A stretch of DNA of 64,000 nt from Pedobacter sp. MR2016-24 (GCF_026239655.1 NZ_JAPIVO010000006.1:248001-312000), one strand, 5' to 3'. Numbered from the stretch's first letter, positions 34,221 to 44,178 are shown. Made by a program: numbers and translations. Notes: a model not told the origin generated them from the letters alone.

Positions 34221-36059
34221 ATGTGTGGAATAGTTGGATACATAGGACATAGAGAAGCCTGGCCCATTGTGCTAAAAGGTTTAAAAAGATTAGAGTACCG
34301 TGGTTATGATAGTGCTGGTATAGCACTGATTAATGAGGGTGATATGAACATTTACAAGAAGGCTGGTAAAGTTCAGGAACTGGAAAACTTTGGCGGGGAT
34401 AAAAACCTTTCCGGTACTATAGGAATGGGGCATACCCGCTGGGCAACTCATGGTGAACCATCTGACAGGAATTCACATCCTCATACGTCGAACGACGGAA
34501 AACTATCAATCATCCATAACGGGATAATTGAGAATTACGCCACGCTGAAAGAAGAGTTATTGTCCAGGGGACATTTTTTCAACAGCGATACAGATACAGA
34601 GGTACTGATCCACCTGGTGGAGGAGATTTATGAAAAGGAAAATGTGGATTTGTTTGAAGCAGTCAGATTAGCCTTACATCAGGTTAGCGGTGCTTATGCA
34701 ATTGTAATTATGGATGAAGACCAGCCAAATCAACTGATCGCAGCCAGAAAAGGTAGTCCGATGGTAATTGGTGTAGGCAAGGATGAATACTTTGTAGCTT
34801 CTGATGCAACGCCTATTATCGAGTATACAAAAAATGTGATTTATCTTAATGACAATGAGATCTGCTTATTAAAGCGTGATGAGCTGGTTATTAAAAGATT
34901 AGACAATGTAGTGCAGACACCCTATATCCAGGAACTCGAAATTAAATTAGAGATGCTGGAAAAAGGTGGTTATGAGCATTTCATGTTAAAGGAAATCTTT
35001 GAACAATCCAGATCTATCAGGGATTGTCTGCGCGGAAGGATTTATCCCAGCGAAGGCAGAGTACAGTTAGGCGGGATCAAAGAATATGCAGATAAACTTA
35101 AAAATATCGACCGTATCATTATTGTAGCTTGTGGTACATCCTGGCATGCAGGTTTGGTGGGTGAATATTTGATTGAAGAATATTCCAGGATCCCGGTGGA
35201 AGTGGAATACGCATCTGAGTTCCGTTACAGAAATCCTATCATTACAGAGAAAGACATTGTAATTGCCATTTCTCAGTCGGGCGAAACTGCAGACACCATG
35301 GCTGCAATTGAGATGGCTAAAGAAAAGGGCGCTACCATTTTCGGCATTTGTAATGTAGTGGGGGCTTCAATTCCAAGACTGACACATGCAGGTGTATATA
35401 CACATGCAGGACCAGAAATCGGTGTGGCTTCTACAAAGGCATTTACTGCACAGGTAACTGTATTGACACTGATGGCATTTTATATGGCGCAGCAGAAAGG
35501 TACACTTACCCAAACCAAATTGGTTGAGCTATTGACTGAACTGGACAATATCCCTGCTAAAATACAGCAGGCTTTAGCATCCAACGAGCTGATTAAAGAG
35601 ATTGCCCATAAATTTAAAGATTCGCGCAATTGTCTTTTCCTTGGTAGAGGCAGTGGTTTTCCTGTGGCGCTTGAAGGTGCCCTGAAGTTGAAAGAGATTT
35701 CTTATATCCATGCAGAAGGTTATCCGGCAGCAGAAATGAAGCATGGGCCGATTGCCCTGATTGACGAGGAGATGCCTGTTGTGGTAATAGCAACAAAAAA
35801 TTCTTCTTATGAAAAAGTAATCAGCAATATCCAGGAAGTGAAGGCGAGAAAAGGAATTGTACTTGCGATTGTGACCGAAGGAGATGTAGAAGTTAGAAAA
35901 ATGGCTGACTACTGCATTGAAATTCCTGATGCGAGCGAGGCATTTTTACCCTTACTGGCCACTATACCTTTACAGCTATTGTCTTACCATATTGCCTTAT
36001 TAAGAGGTTGTAATGTTGATCAGCCAAGGAATCTGGCAAAATCAGTTACGGTAGAATAA
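34221..36059 (+). CDS. glmS: Glutamine--fructose-6-phosphate aminotransferase
   Basis: 612 residues, full length. It begins MCGIVGYIG, so Cys2 becomes the N-terminal nucleophile of the glutaminase domain. RLEYRGYDSAG, GHTRWATHG and SNDGKLSIIHNG are the glutaminase signatures. Two SIS isomerase domains follow (about 285-420 and 460-600), with ACGTSWHAG and SQSGETADT. It makes glucosamine 6-phosphate, the entry point to peptidoglycan and lipopolysaccharide sugars. It is a single gene with a short leader and a shared terminator with the convergent dxs gene. Confidence 0.97.
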   Translation: MCGIVGYIGHREAWPIVLKGLKRLEYRGYDSAGIALINEGDMNIYKKAGKVQELENFGGDKNLSGTIGMGHTRWATHGEPSDRNSHPHTSNDGKLSIIHNGIIENYATLKEELLSRGHFFNSDTDTEVLIHLVEEIYEKENVDLFEAVRLALHQVSGAYAIVIMDEDQPNQLIAARKGSPMVIGVGKDEYFVASDATPIIEYTKNVIYLNDNEICLLKRDELVIKRLDNVVQTPYIQELEIKLEMLEKGGYEHFMLKEIFEQSRSIRDCLRGRIYPSEGRVQLGGIKEYADKLKNIDRIIIVACGTSWHAGLVGEYLIEEYSRIPVEVEYASEFRYRNPIITEKDIVIAISQSGETADTMAAIEMAKEKGATIFGICNVVGASIPRLTHAGVYTHAGPEIGVASTKAFTAQVTVLTLMAFYMAQQKGTLTQTKLVELLTELDNIPAKIQQALASNELIKEIAHKFKDSRNCLFLGRGSGFPVALEGALKLKEISYIHAEGYPAAEMKHGPIALIDEEMPVVVIATKNSSYEKVISNIQEVKARKGIVLAIVTEGDVEVRKMADYCIEIPDASEAFLPLLATIPLQLLSYHIALLRGCNVDQPRNLAKSVTVE

Positions 36060-36077
36060 CGCGAATTAGTATATAGA

Positions 36078-36112
36078 AAAGGCCGGCTATCTGTAAAAGA
36101 AGCCGGCCTTTA
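36078..36112. terminator. Bidirectional terminator between glmS and dxs
   Basis: A perfect 11-bp G/C-rich stem (36078-36088 with 36101-36111) with a 12-nt loop. It has A residues on one flank and T-rich sequence on the other and lies between convergent genes. Confidence 0.88.
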
Positions 36113-36126
36113 TTTTATCTTTTTAT

Positions 36127-38055
36127 TTAAGAAGCGATAGTCGCAGTAGTACGGCTAACCGCTATTTCTTTTATTGTTCTGATGATCGCTGCGGTATCAT
36201 ATCCACAGATATCCCATAATTCTGCTTGTTCGCCATGTTCTACGATGGTATCAGGAATTCCCAAACGAATTACCTTTGCCTGGTAGTTGTGATCAGCCAT
36301 GAATTCCAGTACTGCAGATCCCATACCGCCTTGCAGGCAGCCGTCTTCTACAGTTACTATCTTTTTGTAACGTTTGAATACATCATGCAGCATAACCTCA
36401 TCTAAGGGCTTAATAAAGCGTATATCAAAATGTGCAGGATGAATGCCTTCACTGTTTAGTTCTTTACAGGCGTCAATAGCAAAGTTTCCGACATGTCCAA
36501 TCGTTAAGATCGCAACTTCTTCTCCGTCACATATCTTTCTTCCCTTCCCAATTTCAATTTCTTTGAAAGGACGTTTCCAGTCCACCATAACACCGTTGCC
36601 TCTCGGATAACGGATAGAGAATGGCCCTTTATTTTCTAACTGTGAGGTGTACATCAGATTTCTCAGCTCTTCTTCGTTCATTGGCGAAGCAACCGTCATG
36701 TTAGGAATACAACGCATATAAGCGAGATCATAAGCACCATGGTGAGTTGCGCCATCTGACCCGGCAATACCAGCGCGGTCAAGACAAAACACGACGTTAA
36801 GATTTTGTATAGCTACATCATGGATTACCTGATCATACGCACGTTGCATAAAGCTGGAATAGATATTACAGAAAGGCAGGAGCCCCTGTGTAGCCAAGCC
36901 CGCAGAGAAAGTTACCGCATGTTGTTCTGCAATACCTACATCAAAGGCACGGTCAGGCATTGCTTTCATCATGATATTCATAGATGATCCTGAAGGCATG
37001 GCAGGAGTTATCCCGACAATGTTTTTATTTGCTTCCGCCAGTTCCACCAGTGTGTGACCGAAAACATCCTGGTATCTTGGAGGCTGAGGTTTTTCCTGAA
37101 CAGTTTTTTTAATTTCTCCTGTTATTTTATCAAACAGACCGGGCGCATGCCATTTGGTCTGATCTTTTTCGGCGAGTGCAAAGCCCTTACCTTTAACCGT
37201 TACACAATGTAATAATTTAGGCCCTGGGATATCTTTAAGATCTTTTAAAATAGCCGCCAGATTTTTGACATCATGTCCGTCTACTGGTCCGAAATACCTG
37301 AAATTAAGTGCTTCAAACAAATTGCTTTGTTTCAGCAGTGTGCCTTTAATACTTTTTTCGATTTTCTTTACAAACTTATGCGCATTTGGCCCAAGCTCTG
37401 AAAGTTTAATCAGAACATTGGAAATGTCGTCCCTGAATCTGTTGTAAGACTTAGAAGTAGTAATGCTGGTCAGGTATTCTTTGAGTGCTCCCACATTAGG
37501 ATCAATCGACATACAGTTATCGTTCAGGATAACGAGCAGATTTGAGTTTTCGATACCGGCATGATTCAATCCTTCAAATGCAAGGCCGGCTGTCATTGCC
37601 CCGTCACCGATTACGGCAACGTGCTGACGGTCTTTCTCTCCTTTGTAATGAGAGGCAACAGCCATACCGAGAGCAGCCGAAATTGAAGTTGAGGAATGAC
37701 CTACGCCAAAAGTATCATACTCGCTTTCGCTCATATTAGGGAAACCACTGATGCCATGCAACACACGGTTTGTATGAAAAACAGCTTTCCTTCCCGTTAG
37801 GATTTTATGTCCATAGGCCTGATGGCCAACATCCCACACTAATTTATCATATGGGGTATTGAGTACATAATGTAAGGCAACTGTAAGTTCGACAACACCT
37901 AAGCTGGCGCCAAAATGACCACCATGCACACTCACCACATCAATGATATACTGACGTAATTCCTGGCTAATTTGTTCTAGGTCATCTTCTTTATACTGCT
38001 TTAAATCAGCAGGATAGTTTATGTTTGGTAATAATGGATGGGTATTGTTTTCCAT
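36127..38055 (-). CDS. dxs: 1-deoxy-D-xylulose-5-phosphate synthase
   Basis: About 642 residues from the ATG at 38055; the frame extends to a TTG at 38073, which is less likely. It is a thiamine-diphosphate enzyme that condenses pyruvate and glyceraldehyde 3-phosphate, the first step of the MEP isoprenoid pathway. Motifs: FGASLGVVELTVALHYV near the N-terminus, the TPP motif GDGAMTAGLAFEGLNHAG through NDN (about 150-180), catalytic Glu in FDVGIAEQHAV (about 365), and DRAGIAGSDGATHHGAYD (about 425). Length is normal for the family. It is divergent from glyA with 168 bp between the starts. Confidence 0.96.
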   Translation of the reverse strand: MENNTHPLLPNINYPADLKQYKEDDLEQISQELRQYIIDVVSVHGGHFGASLGVVELTVALHYVLNTPYDKLVWDVGHQAYGHKILTGRKAVFHTNRVLHGISGFPNMSESEYDTFGVGHSSTSISAALGMAVASHYKGEKDRQHVAVIGDGAMTAGLAFEGLNHAGIENSNLLVILNDNCMSIDPNVGALKEYLTSITTSKSYNRFRDDISNVLIKLSELGPNAHKFVKKIEKSIKGTLLKQSNLFEALNFRYFGPVDGHDVKNLAAILKDLKDIPGPKLLHCVTVKGKGFALAEKDQTKWHAPGLFDKITGEIKKTVQEKPQPPRYQDVFGHTLVELAEANKNIVGITPAMPSGSSMNIMMKAMPDRAFDVGIAEQHAVTFSAGLATQGLLPFCNIYSSFMQRAYDQVIHDVAIQNLNVVFCLDRAGIAGSDGATHHGAYDLAYMRCIPNMTVASPMNEEELRNLMYTSQLENKGPFSIRYPRGNGVMVDWKRPFKEIEIGKGRKICDGEEVAILTIGHVGNFAIDACKELNSEGIHPAHFDIRFIKPLDEVMLHDVFKRYKKIVTVEDGCLQGGMGSAVLEFMADHNYQAKVIRLGIPDTIVEHGEQAELWDICGYDTAAIIRTIKEIAVSRTTATIAS

Positions 38056-38223
38056 GCAGTTTTTAATAGACAAGAAGATACAAAGTACGTGATTTTTGTT
38101 AATATAACAGCAAAATATTAGTCAATCCTAAAGAACTAAGGCCGTAGGTTTTAGGCATAGAAATAATTTGCCCCTTAAATTCAGGTGAAAAATCATTATT
38201 TTTACAAAAATATACATTGATAA

Positions 38224-39495
38224 ATGGAACGAGATACTTTAATTTTTGATTTGATTGATAGGGAATTAGACCGTCAGGAGAATGGACTTGAGCTTATTGC
38301 TTCGGAGAATTTTGTAAGCAAACAGGTAATGGAAGCGGCTGGTTCCGTTTTAACGAATAAATATGCTGAAGGCTTGCCAGGAAAACGTTATTATGGCGGA
38401 TGCCAGGTAGTGGATGAGATTGAGACGTTGGCTATTGAACGTGCTAAGAAATTATTTGGTGCGGCATGGGTAAATGTACAGCCACATTCTGGTGCGCAGG
38501 CCAATGCGGCGGTAATGTTAGCGGTAATTCAGCCAGGTGACAAAATTTTAGGTTTTGATCTTTCTCATGGTGGCCATTTAACTCATGGATCTCCTGTTAA
38601 CTTTTCCGGAAAGCTTTATCATCCGCTTTTTTACGGTGTAAAAAAAGAAGATGGTCTGATCGATTATGCAAAACTGGAAGAAGTTGCATTGGCAGAGCGT
38701 CCAAAGCTGATCATTTGTGGTGCATCTGCCTATTCAAGAGAATGGGATTATGCATTTATCCGCAGTGTAGCTGATAAAATTGGTGCTTTAGTGCTTGCCG
38801 ATATTTCTCATCCTGCCGGAATGATTGCAAGAGGATTGCTGGCAGACCCGCTTCCACACTGTCATATCGTAACTACTACAACTCATAAAACCTTGCGCGG
38901 ACCCCGTGGTGGAATGATTATGATGGGTAAAGACTTTGAAAACCCATTTGGATTGAAAACACCTAAAGGTGAAACCAGAATGATGTCATCTGTACTTGAT
39001 ATGGCTGTTTTTCCGGGAACTCAGGGCGGACCATTGGAACATATTATTGCTGCTAAAGCAATTGCTTTCGGAGAAGCGCTAAGCGATGAATATTTAACTT
39101 ATATCAAACAAGTTCAGGCTAATGCTCAGGCGATGGCTAAAGCATTTGTAGCTAAAGGATATGGAATTATTTCAGGTGGTACAGATAATCACTTAATGCT
39201 GATTGACCTGAGAAATAAAAACATAACGGGAAAACTTGCCGAAAATGCTTTGGAAAAAGCCGATATTACGGTGAATAAAAACATGGTTCCTTTTGATGAT
39301 AAATCTCCGTTTGTTACTTCTGGTATCCGCGTAGGTACAGCAGCAATCACAACCAGAGGTTTCAAGGAAGAGAATATGGAGCAGATTGTAGACTTAATTG
39401 ATCAGGTAATCCAGAATCCTGAGGATGAGGCACATTTAAACCTGGTTAAAAAACAAGTTACAGATTTAGTAGCCCGTTTTCCACTATATAAGTAA
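38224..39495 (+). CDS. glyA: Serine hydroxymethyltransferase
   Basis: 423 residues. It is a PLP enzyme that converts serine and tetrahydrofolate to glycine and methylene-tetrahydrofolate. It starts with the family hallmark ELIASENFVS near residue 23, has the active-site lysine in TTTTHKTLRGPRGG (about 225-238), and contains NKYAEGLPGKRYYGG. Full length and intact. An unusual pair of hairpins with a repeated motif lies downstream, before the convergent comF gene. Confidence 0.97.
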   Translation: MERDTLIFDLIDRELDRQENGLELIASENFVSKQVMEAAGSVLTNKYAEGLPGKRYYGGCQVVDEIETLAIERAKKLFGAAWVNVQPHSGAQANAAVMLAVIQPGDKILGFDLSHGGHLTHGSPVNFSGKLYHPLFYGVKKEDGLIDYAKLEEVALAERPKLIICGASAYSREWDYAFIRSVADKIGALVLADISHPAGMIARGLLADPLPHCHIVTTTTHKTLRGPRGGMIMMGKDFENPFGLKTPKGETRMMSSVLDMAVFPGTQGGPLEHIIAAKAIAFGEALSDEYLTYIKQVQANAQAMAKAFVAKGYGIISGGTDNHLMLIDLRNKNITGKLAENALEKADITVNKNMVPFDDKSPFVTSGIRVGTAAITTRGFKEENMEQIVDLIDQVIQNPEDEAHLNLVKKQVTDLVARFPLYK

Positions 39496-39523
39496 CAGCT
39501 TGTTTGAAATGAGGCAAAAAAGA

Positions 39524-39583
39524 AAGGGCCGAAACTTGTTGGAAGTTTCGACCCTTAAATTAACGCTCTCATATATACAAACG
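39524..39583 (-). repeat. Hairpin-plus-motif element, copy 1 (downstream copy on the minus strand)
   Basis: A 14-bp stem with one mismatch (39524-39537 with 39543-39556) follows, on the minus strand, the conserved motif TGAGAGCGTTAATTTA (39556-39571). TACGTTTG, an exact TAnnTTTG match, lies just before it at 39579-39586. A T-rich stretch after the stem gives an intrinsic terminator on that strand. This could be a promoter-motif-terminator unit of about 60 nt. Confidence 0.55.
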
Positions 39584-39655
39584 TAAGATATGTCCAAATG
39601 GTTTTAATTATTTTAAAATATTTGCTCAATATTGAATATAGCTGCAGAAAAGATA

Positions 39656-39726
39656 AAGGGCCGGTATTTCTATGAAGAAAATACCGGCCCTTACCATCTA
39701 AATTAACGCTCTCAATTATATAAACG
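39656..39726 (-). repeat. Hairpin-plus-motif element, copy 2
   Basis: A perfect 14-bp stem (39656-39669 with 39679-39692) is preceded on the minus strand by the same 16-nt motif at 39699-39714, identical to copy 1. The next 12 nt are also similar, ending CGTTT. The hairpin sequence differs from copy 1 except for its GGGCC base, so only motif and structure are conserved. It lies 32 bp after the comF stop and may also terminate comF. Confidence 0.55.
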
Positions 39727-39757
39727 CAACCATAGCTTTAATATTATTTCAATTGTA

Positions 39758-40456
39758 TTATTCTGAGTAAGCTAATGCGGCAATGCTTAGCTGTTTGATT
39801 GGCGTGGCTAATAATGTTATACCAGATGCCTCCAATGTTGAGCCTGTTGTAATCACATCATCTACCAGTAAGATATGCTGATTTTCGAGTTGCCCGGGAT
39901 TTAGAATTGTAAAAACCGACTGCATATTTTCGAAGCGATCATAACGACCCTTTTTTGTTTGTGTGCTGGTATGGTGCTGACGGATCAGATGGGTAGTACT
40001 GACAGGGACTTGCATAATTTCAGCTATTCCCCTTGCAATGTACTCGCTCTGGTTATAGCCCCTGGATTTCTGTTTTTTCGGATGGAGCGGGACGGGAATG
40101 ATGAGGCTGGTAGTCTGATAGGTAGGTGAGGATAATAATCGCTCTCCCAGTAATTTTCCAAGTTCTATACCTGTTTGGGTCTGGTCCTTATATTTTAGCC
40201 GGTGTATCAGGTGCTGTACTTTAGATCCTTTTCTAAAGTATAACATTGCCATTGCACCATTGCAGGATATCCGGCCCCAAAAGAGTTTGGCAACCGGGTT
40301 GGCCGCATAATTCTGGAAATCTGTAAAAGGTAAATCATATCGGCATTTTGTACATATTTCCTTCTCCCCGTGATAGAGCTGTATGCCACAGCCGTTACAT
40401 AAGTAAGGAAAGAGTAAGCCAAGAAAGTCGTTTACTATCTGCCTGATTAGTATCAT
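39758..40456 (-). CDS. comF: ComF family phosphoribosyltransferase-like protein
   Basis: 232 residues. Near the N-terminus is a zinc-ribbon-like pair, CNGC and CTKC (about residues 20-38). The C-terminal half is a PRTase-like domain with VPLHPKKQKSRGYNQSE and the PRPP-binding loop ILLVDDVITTGSTLEA (about 195-210). ComF proteins take part in DNA uptake in naturally competent bacteria but occur in many others, so competence cannot be concluded. It is on the minus strand after rlmN with a 44-bp gap, and the two may be co-transcribed. Confidence 0.88.
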   Translation of the reverse strand: MILIRQIVNDFLGLLFPYLCNGCGIQLYHGEKEICTKCRYDLPFTDFQNYAANPVAKLFWGRISCNGAMAMLYFRKGSKVQHLIHRLKYKDQTQTGIELGKLLGERLLSSPTYQTTSLIIPVPLHPKKQKSRGYNQSEYIARGIAEIMQVPVSTTHLIRQHHTSTQTKKGRYDRFENMQSVFTILNPGQLENQHILLVDDVITTGSTLEASGITLLATPIKQLSIAALAYSE

Positions 40457-40500
40457 GCAGCAAACTTAACTTCATCTGATAATATAAAGGTTAAAAATCA

Positions 40501-41550
40501 TCAGGCTTGTTCTTTGACTGCCAGCTGGCCGCAAGCGGCGTCGATATCCTTTCCGCGGCTACGTCTGATATTGGTATTTACACCCTGGCTTTTCAGGTAA
40601 TTAGAAAAGACATCAATTTTATCTCCTTCAGCATTAATGAAGTCGGCAAACTGAATAGGATTATATTCAATCAGGTTGACCTTACAAGGTACGTGTTTAC
40701 AGAATTTAGCCAGGTCTATTGCATCTTCAATTTCGTCGTTGAAATTGTTGAAAACAATATATTCGTAGGTAATCGGATTTTTTGTTTTAGCGAAGTAATA
40801 TTTTAATGCTTCAGCGAGGGACTTTAAGGAATTTGCCTCATTGATAGGCATGATTTCATTTCTTTTTTTATCATTCGCAGCATGCAGGGAAAGTGCCAGA
40901 TTAAATTTCGCACCATCGTCACCCAGTTTCTTGATCATCTTGGCAATACCTGCTGTAGACACAGTGATTCTCTTGTAAGACATGTTTAATCCGTCAGGAG
41001 CAGTGATACGCTCTATGGACTTTAAAACGTTGGCATAATTTAATAAGGGTTCACCCATGCCCATGTAAACGATATTCGTTAAAGGTGCATTGTAATTTTT
41101 CTTTGCCTGCTGATCAATCAGCACTACCTGATCATAGATCTCATCCGCATTCAGATTCCGCTTACGGTCCATATAACCCGTCGCACAGAATTTGCAGGTA
41201 AGGCTGCAGCCAACTTGTGAACTCACACAGGCAGTCATGCGTTCTTCCATCGGAATCAGTACACCTTCTACAATGTTACCATCATAGAGCCTGAATGCAC
41301 TCTTTATCGTGTGATCGTTGCTGAATTGTGAATTGTTCACTTCAACTACATTTATCGCATAATTTTCATCAAGCTTCTTTCTAAGGTCTTTGGAAAGATT
41401 GCTCATTTCATCAAAAGAACGAGCAGACTTTTCCCATAGCCATTGATAGACTTGTTTGGCCCGGTATGCAGGTTCACTCATTTGCGTAAAGTGCTGTTGG
41501 AGTTGAGTCAGGTCCAGCGCCCGGATATCTGTTTTAGTTGTTGCAAGCAT
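40501..41550 (-). CDS. rlmN: Dual-specificity 23S rRNA/tRNA adenine-C2 methyltransferase
   Basis: About 349 residues from the ATG at 41550 (a TTG at 41559 is less likely). It is a radical SAM enzyme. The 4Fe-4S motif is in GCSLTCKFCATG (CxxxCxxC, about residues 115-125). The substrate-bound Cys near the C-terminus is in DIDAACGQL. MGMGEPLLNY and SLHAANDKKR are further family motifs. It methylates A2503 of 23S rRNA and A37 of some tRNAs. Length and motifs are complete. Confidence 0.95.
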   Translation of the reverse strand: MLATTKTDIRALDLTQLQQHFTQMSEPAYRAKQVYQWLWEKSARSFDEMSNLSKDLRKKLDENYAINVVEVNNSQFSNDHTIKSAFRLYDGNIVEGVLIPMEERMTACVSSQVGCSLTCKFCATGYMDRKRNLNADEIYDQVVLIDQQAKKNYNAPLTNIVYMGMGEPLLNYANVLKSIERITAPDGLNMSYKRITVSTAGIAKMIKKLGDDGAKFNLALSLHAANDKKRNEIMPINEANSLKSLAEALKYYFAKTKNPITYEYIVFNNFNDEIEDAIDLAKFCKHVPCKVNLIEYNPIQFADFINAEGDKIDVFSNYLKSQGVNTNIRRSRGKDIDAACGQLAVKEQA

Positions 41551-41619
41551 TTGGTGCAAAGTTACCTAAAATAAATAAGTCACCCAATTTTCATATAATG
41601 AGTTGACTTACAGATGGCA

Positions 41620-42672
41620 TTAGCGTTTTGGACTCTTTGTTTTCCCTGCCGGAGCACCCGACTTTCCGCGTGAAGGTTTAACTGGCCTTCTGCTTGGTCC
41701 GTTACTTTTATTCCAGTCTGTTGATGCGCTTGTTGATTTAAAAGCTGAAGAGCCTCTCGGAGCCGCTTTATCTGATCGCTCAGCACTATCGCCTCTGCCG
41801 GCTGCACTCGCTCTGCCTGTTGCGGCTTTGCCTCTTGTGGGCCCGGAAGGTCTTGTTCTGCTGGTTCTCTTAACAGGTGTAACGTTTGTCTCCAGATTTT
41901 CTTCTTTTGGCTTCGACTTTTTAACTACCCTTTTTGGTCCTGCATCCGATTCAGAACTGGATTTAGCCACCATATTAAATATTTCGGTTTGCTCTTCCGG
42001 AGTTAACTCTCTCCATTCGCCTACAGGTAAACCTTTCACGCTGATATTCATGATACGTACCCTTTCCAGTTTGGTTACTTCAAATCCGAAATGTTCACAC
42101 ATGCGGCGTATTTGTCGGTTTAATCCCTGGATTAAGGTAATTTTGAAGATGAAGGGGCTTTCCTTTACAACTTTACACTTTTTAGTCATTACCCCCAATA
42201 CAGGTACGCCCTTTGCCATACCAGTGATAAACTGGTCGGTAAGTGGTTTATTTACGGTAACGAGGTACTCTTTCTCATGGTTGTTACCAGCCCTTAGAAT
42301 TTTGTTAACCAAGTCGCCATTATTCGTCATGAAGATCAATCCCTGTGAATCTTTGTCGAGACGACCGATAGGGAAAACTCTGTCACTGTGGTTCACATAA
42401 TCGACAATATTGCTTTTTACACCTGCTTCTGTTGTACTTGTAATACCTACAGGCTTATTAAAAGCTATCAGGATTGTGTTTTCTGCTTCCTTAGGTTCAA
42501 TTGTTTGTCCGTTAACTGTGATGATGTCACCAAAATAAACCTGATCGCCAATTTTGGCTTTTCTCCCGTTAATATATACATTTCCCTGTTCTATATATCT
42601 ATCTGCCGCTCTTCTTGAGCACAGGCCGCTTTCACTAATGTATTTATTTAATCGGGTAGTATAATCAGACAT
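41620..42672 (-). CDS. rluF: RluF/RsuA-family rRNA pseudouridine synthase with a long basic tail
   Basis: 350 residues. An S4 RNA-binding domain (about 6-60, RLNKYISESGLCSRRAADRY) precedes the pseudouridine synthase domain with catalytic Asp in FPIGRLDKDSQGL (Asp near 101), and GLNRQIRRMCEHFGFEV at about 185. The family target for RluF is U2604 of 23S rRNA. The last 110 or so residues are a low-complexity basic tail rich in Lys, Arg, Ser, Pro and Gly, probably disordered and RNA-binding. Such tails are common in Bacteroidota members. Confidence 0.88.
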   Translation of the reverse strand: MSDYTTRLNKYISESGLCSRRAADRYIEQGNVYINGRKAKIGDQVYFGDIITVNGQTIEPKEAENTILIAFNKPVGITSTTEAGVKSNIVDYVNHSDRVFPIGRLDKDSQGLIFMTNNGDLVNKILRAGNNHEKEYLVTVNKPLTDQFITGMAKGVPVLGVMTKKCKVVKESPFIFKITLIQGLNRQIRRMCEHFGFEVTKLERVRIMNISVKGLPVGEWRELTPEEQTEIFNMVAKSSSESDAGPKRVVKKSKPKEENLETNVTPVKRTSRTRPSGPTRGKAATGRASAAGRGDSAERSDKAAPRGSSAFKSTSASTDWNKSNGPSRRPVKPSRGKSGAPAGKTKSPKR

Positions 42673-42752
42673 AAACAGTTGAATTAATATGGTATCTTTT
42701 TACAAAGTAATCAATTAATACCCATATATGCTACCAAAATAAATTAATAGGG

Positions 42753-44084
42753 CTACCATGACCCGTTATTAACGATCCAGGCGGTTTCTTTTGTGTCGCC
42801 GCTAACGAGCAGATAATTCGAAAAAACACCCATTACGCTGATTGTTTCACCCTGACTGAAATTGGTTTTTACAATCATGGGTTCTCCGGGCTGTTCATAT
42901 CCAGGTAAGGGGGAAGAGGTTATTTTTATTTTTCTAAGCGGTGCCAGGGCAGTTAACTGTCTGCTTTTGATAAATCCTGTTTTTCCATCGGGAAGTTCTA
43001 CGCCATACGCATTTTTGTAGGCTGCATTAATAAAGATCACAGTGGCGGGTGGCAGCGCAACAGCAGACTGATCTGTTAACGATGCAGATAAGTATAAGTT
43101 GGTCTTGCCTTTTGTCCTTGCCCGGGTGTTTAACAGGTTAGCAGCTGCGGTAACTTCAGGCAGAGGCTGGATGACAGGATTAACAAAAGGTAACGGATCG
43201 ACTGTGCCGCCGGGCGTGTAGATCCCAAAATGCAGATGCGGACTTGTAGTTTTTGCATTTCCGGTATTTCCCATCAGACCTAATGTATCGCCACTTTTTA
43301 CTTGCTGACCTTCTACGGCAATCTGTCGATCAAGGTGTGCATAGTAGAGTGTGTAATTTTTTCCTTCAGGTCTCATCCATACTACCTTACCACCTAAATT
43401 ATTTTCGTTTACCCTGGTGACGGTTCCATCTGCAGCTGCAAGGACTGGTGTATGGAAAGGTGAAAAGATATCAATTCCTTCATGTTTCCGGGATCCGGCA
43501 TCTCTGCCGTCGCCAAAAAGGCTCTGGATATTTTTGCGGCTATTATTTGTCAGTGGAAAATTAAGAGAGGGACCTGCTGTAATCTCAATGGTATAAGCGG
43601 CACTGCTGAGCAATTCCGGCTGCAGCCGGATAAAATATGTGATGTTCTCCTGCATCTCGGCGATAAGTGGTTTACCTGTTGTATCCGCGGAGGCGATAAC
43701 TTTGAACTCACCATTATCCTGTTTTGTAAGCAGGTCTACATAAATATGATTGACACTTGCTGCAGACCGAACTAGATGAATACTTATTTTTTGTCCGCGT
43801 AAGCCCTCAAAACGATAAGCCATAGCAGGAATTTTTTCGGCGGCGAAATAGCCGTTTGCTTTATAAGGCGGAGTAATGAGCAATGCTTTATTTAAACTTT
43901 GATTCGCGATCGTGCTCCATGCTTTTCCCATTGAGGTTTTATCAAGGCCCGCGGCAATTAACTTTCTTTGATATTGTTCATGAGGTGAGGATGTTTTAAA
44001 CAAATTTCCCGCACCAGATCTGCAGGAAGCCATAGTAACCAGCAGTAATAACGAGATTTTTATTAATGTTAATATGTGCTTCAT
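42753..44084 (-). CDS. M23 peptidase lipoprotein with a C-terminal SH3-like region
   Basis: 443 residues. A lipoprotein signal peptide ends at TMASC (Cys21). After a pre-peptidase-like beta domain (about 65-170) comes a LytM/M23 domain (about 190-310). Its zinc motif HEGIDIF provides His and Asp and HLHFGIY provides the second His pair, so it looks catalytically active. It should cut peptidoglycan cross-bridges. The C-terminal part (about 330-443) looks like two SH3b-type domains with GVELPDGKTGFIKSRQL. It is divergent from the ECF sigma gene with a 94-bp gap. Confidence 0.9.
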   Translation of the reverse strand: MKHILTLIKISLLLLVTMASCRSGAGNLFKTSSPHEQYQRKLIAAGLDKTSMGKAWSTIANQSLNKALLITPPYKANGYFAAEKIPAMAYRFEGLRGQKISIHLVRSAASVNHIYVDLLTKQDNGEFKVIASADTTGKPLIAEMQENITYFIRLQPELLSSAAYTIEITAGPSLNFPLTNNSRKNIQSLFGDGRDAGSRKHEGIDIFSPFHTPVLAAADGTVTRVNENNLGGKVVWMRPEGKNYTLYYAHLDRQIAVEGQQVKSGDTLGLMGNTGNAKTTSPHLHFGIYTPGGTVDPLPFVNPVIQPLPEVTAAANLLNTRARTKGKTNLYLSASLTDQSAVALPPATVIFINAAYKNAYGVELPDGKTGFIKSRQLTALAPLRKIKITSSPLPGYEQPGEPMIVKTNFSQGETISVMGVFSNYLLVSGDTKETAWIVNNGSW

Positions 44085-44178
44085 TATCAGGGTTGAACAA
44101 TCTTTATGCCATCGTGCATAAATGATTTTGATGGATAAATCAAATTATCTACTTTTATATCACTAAATATTAAAATTT

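Noticed and set aside
41828..42400. A 190-codon open frame on the plus strand opposite rluF
   Set aside because: It lies wholly antisense to a conserved pseudouridine synthase, has no recognisable domain, and its composition is explained by the codon pattern of the gene below it.
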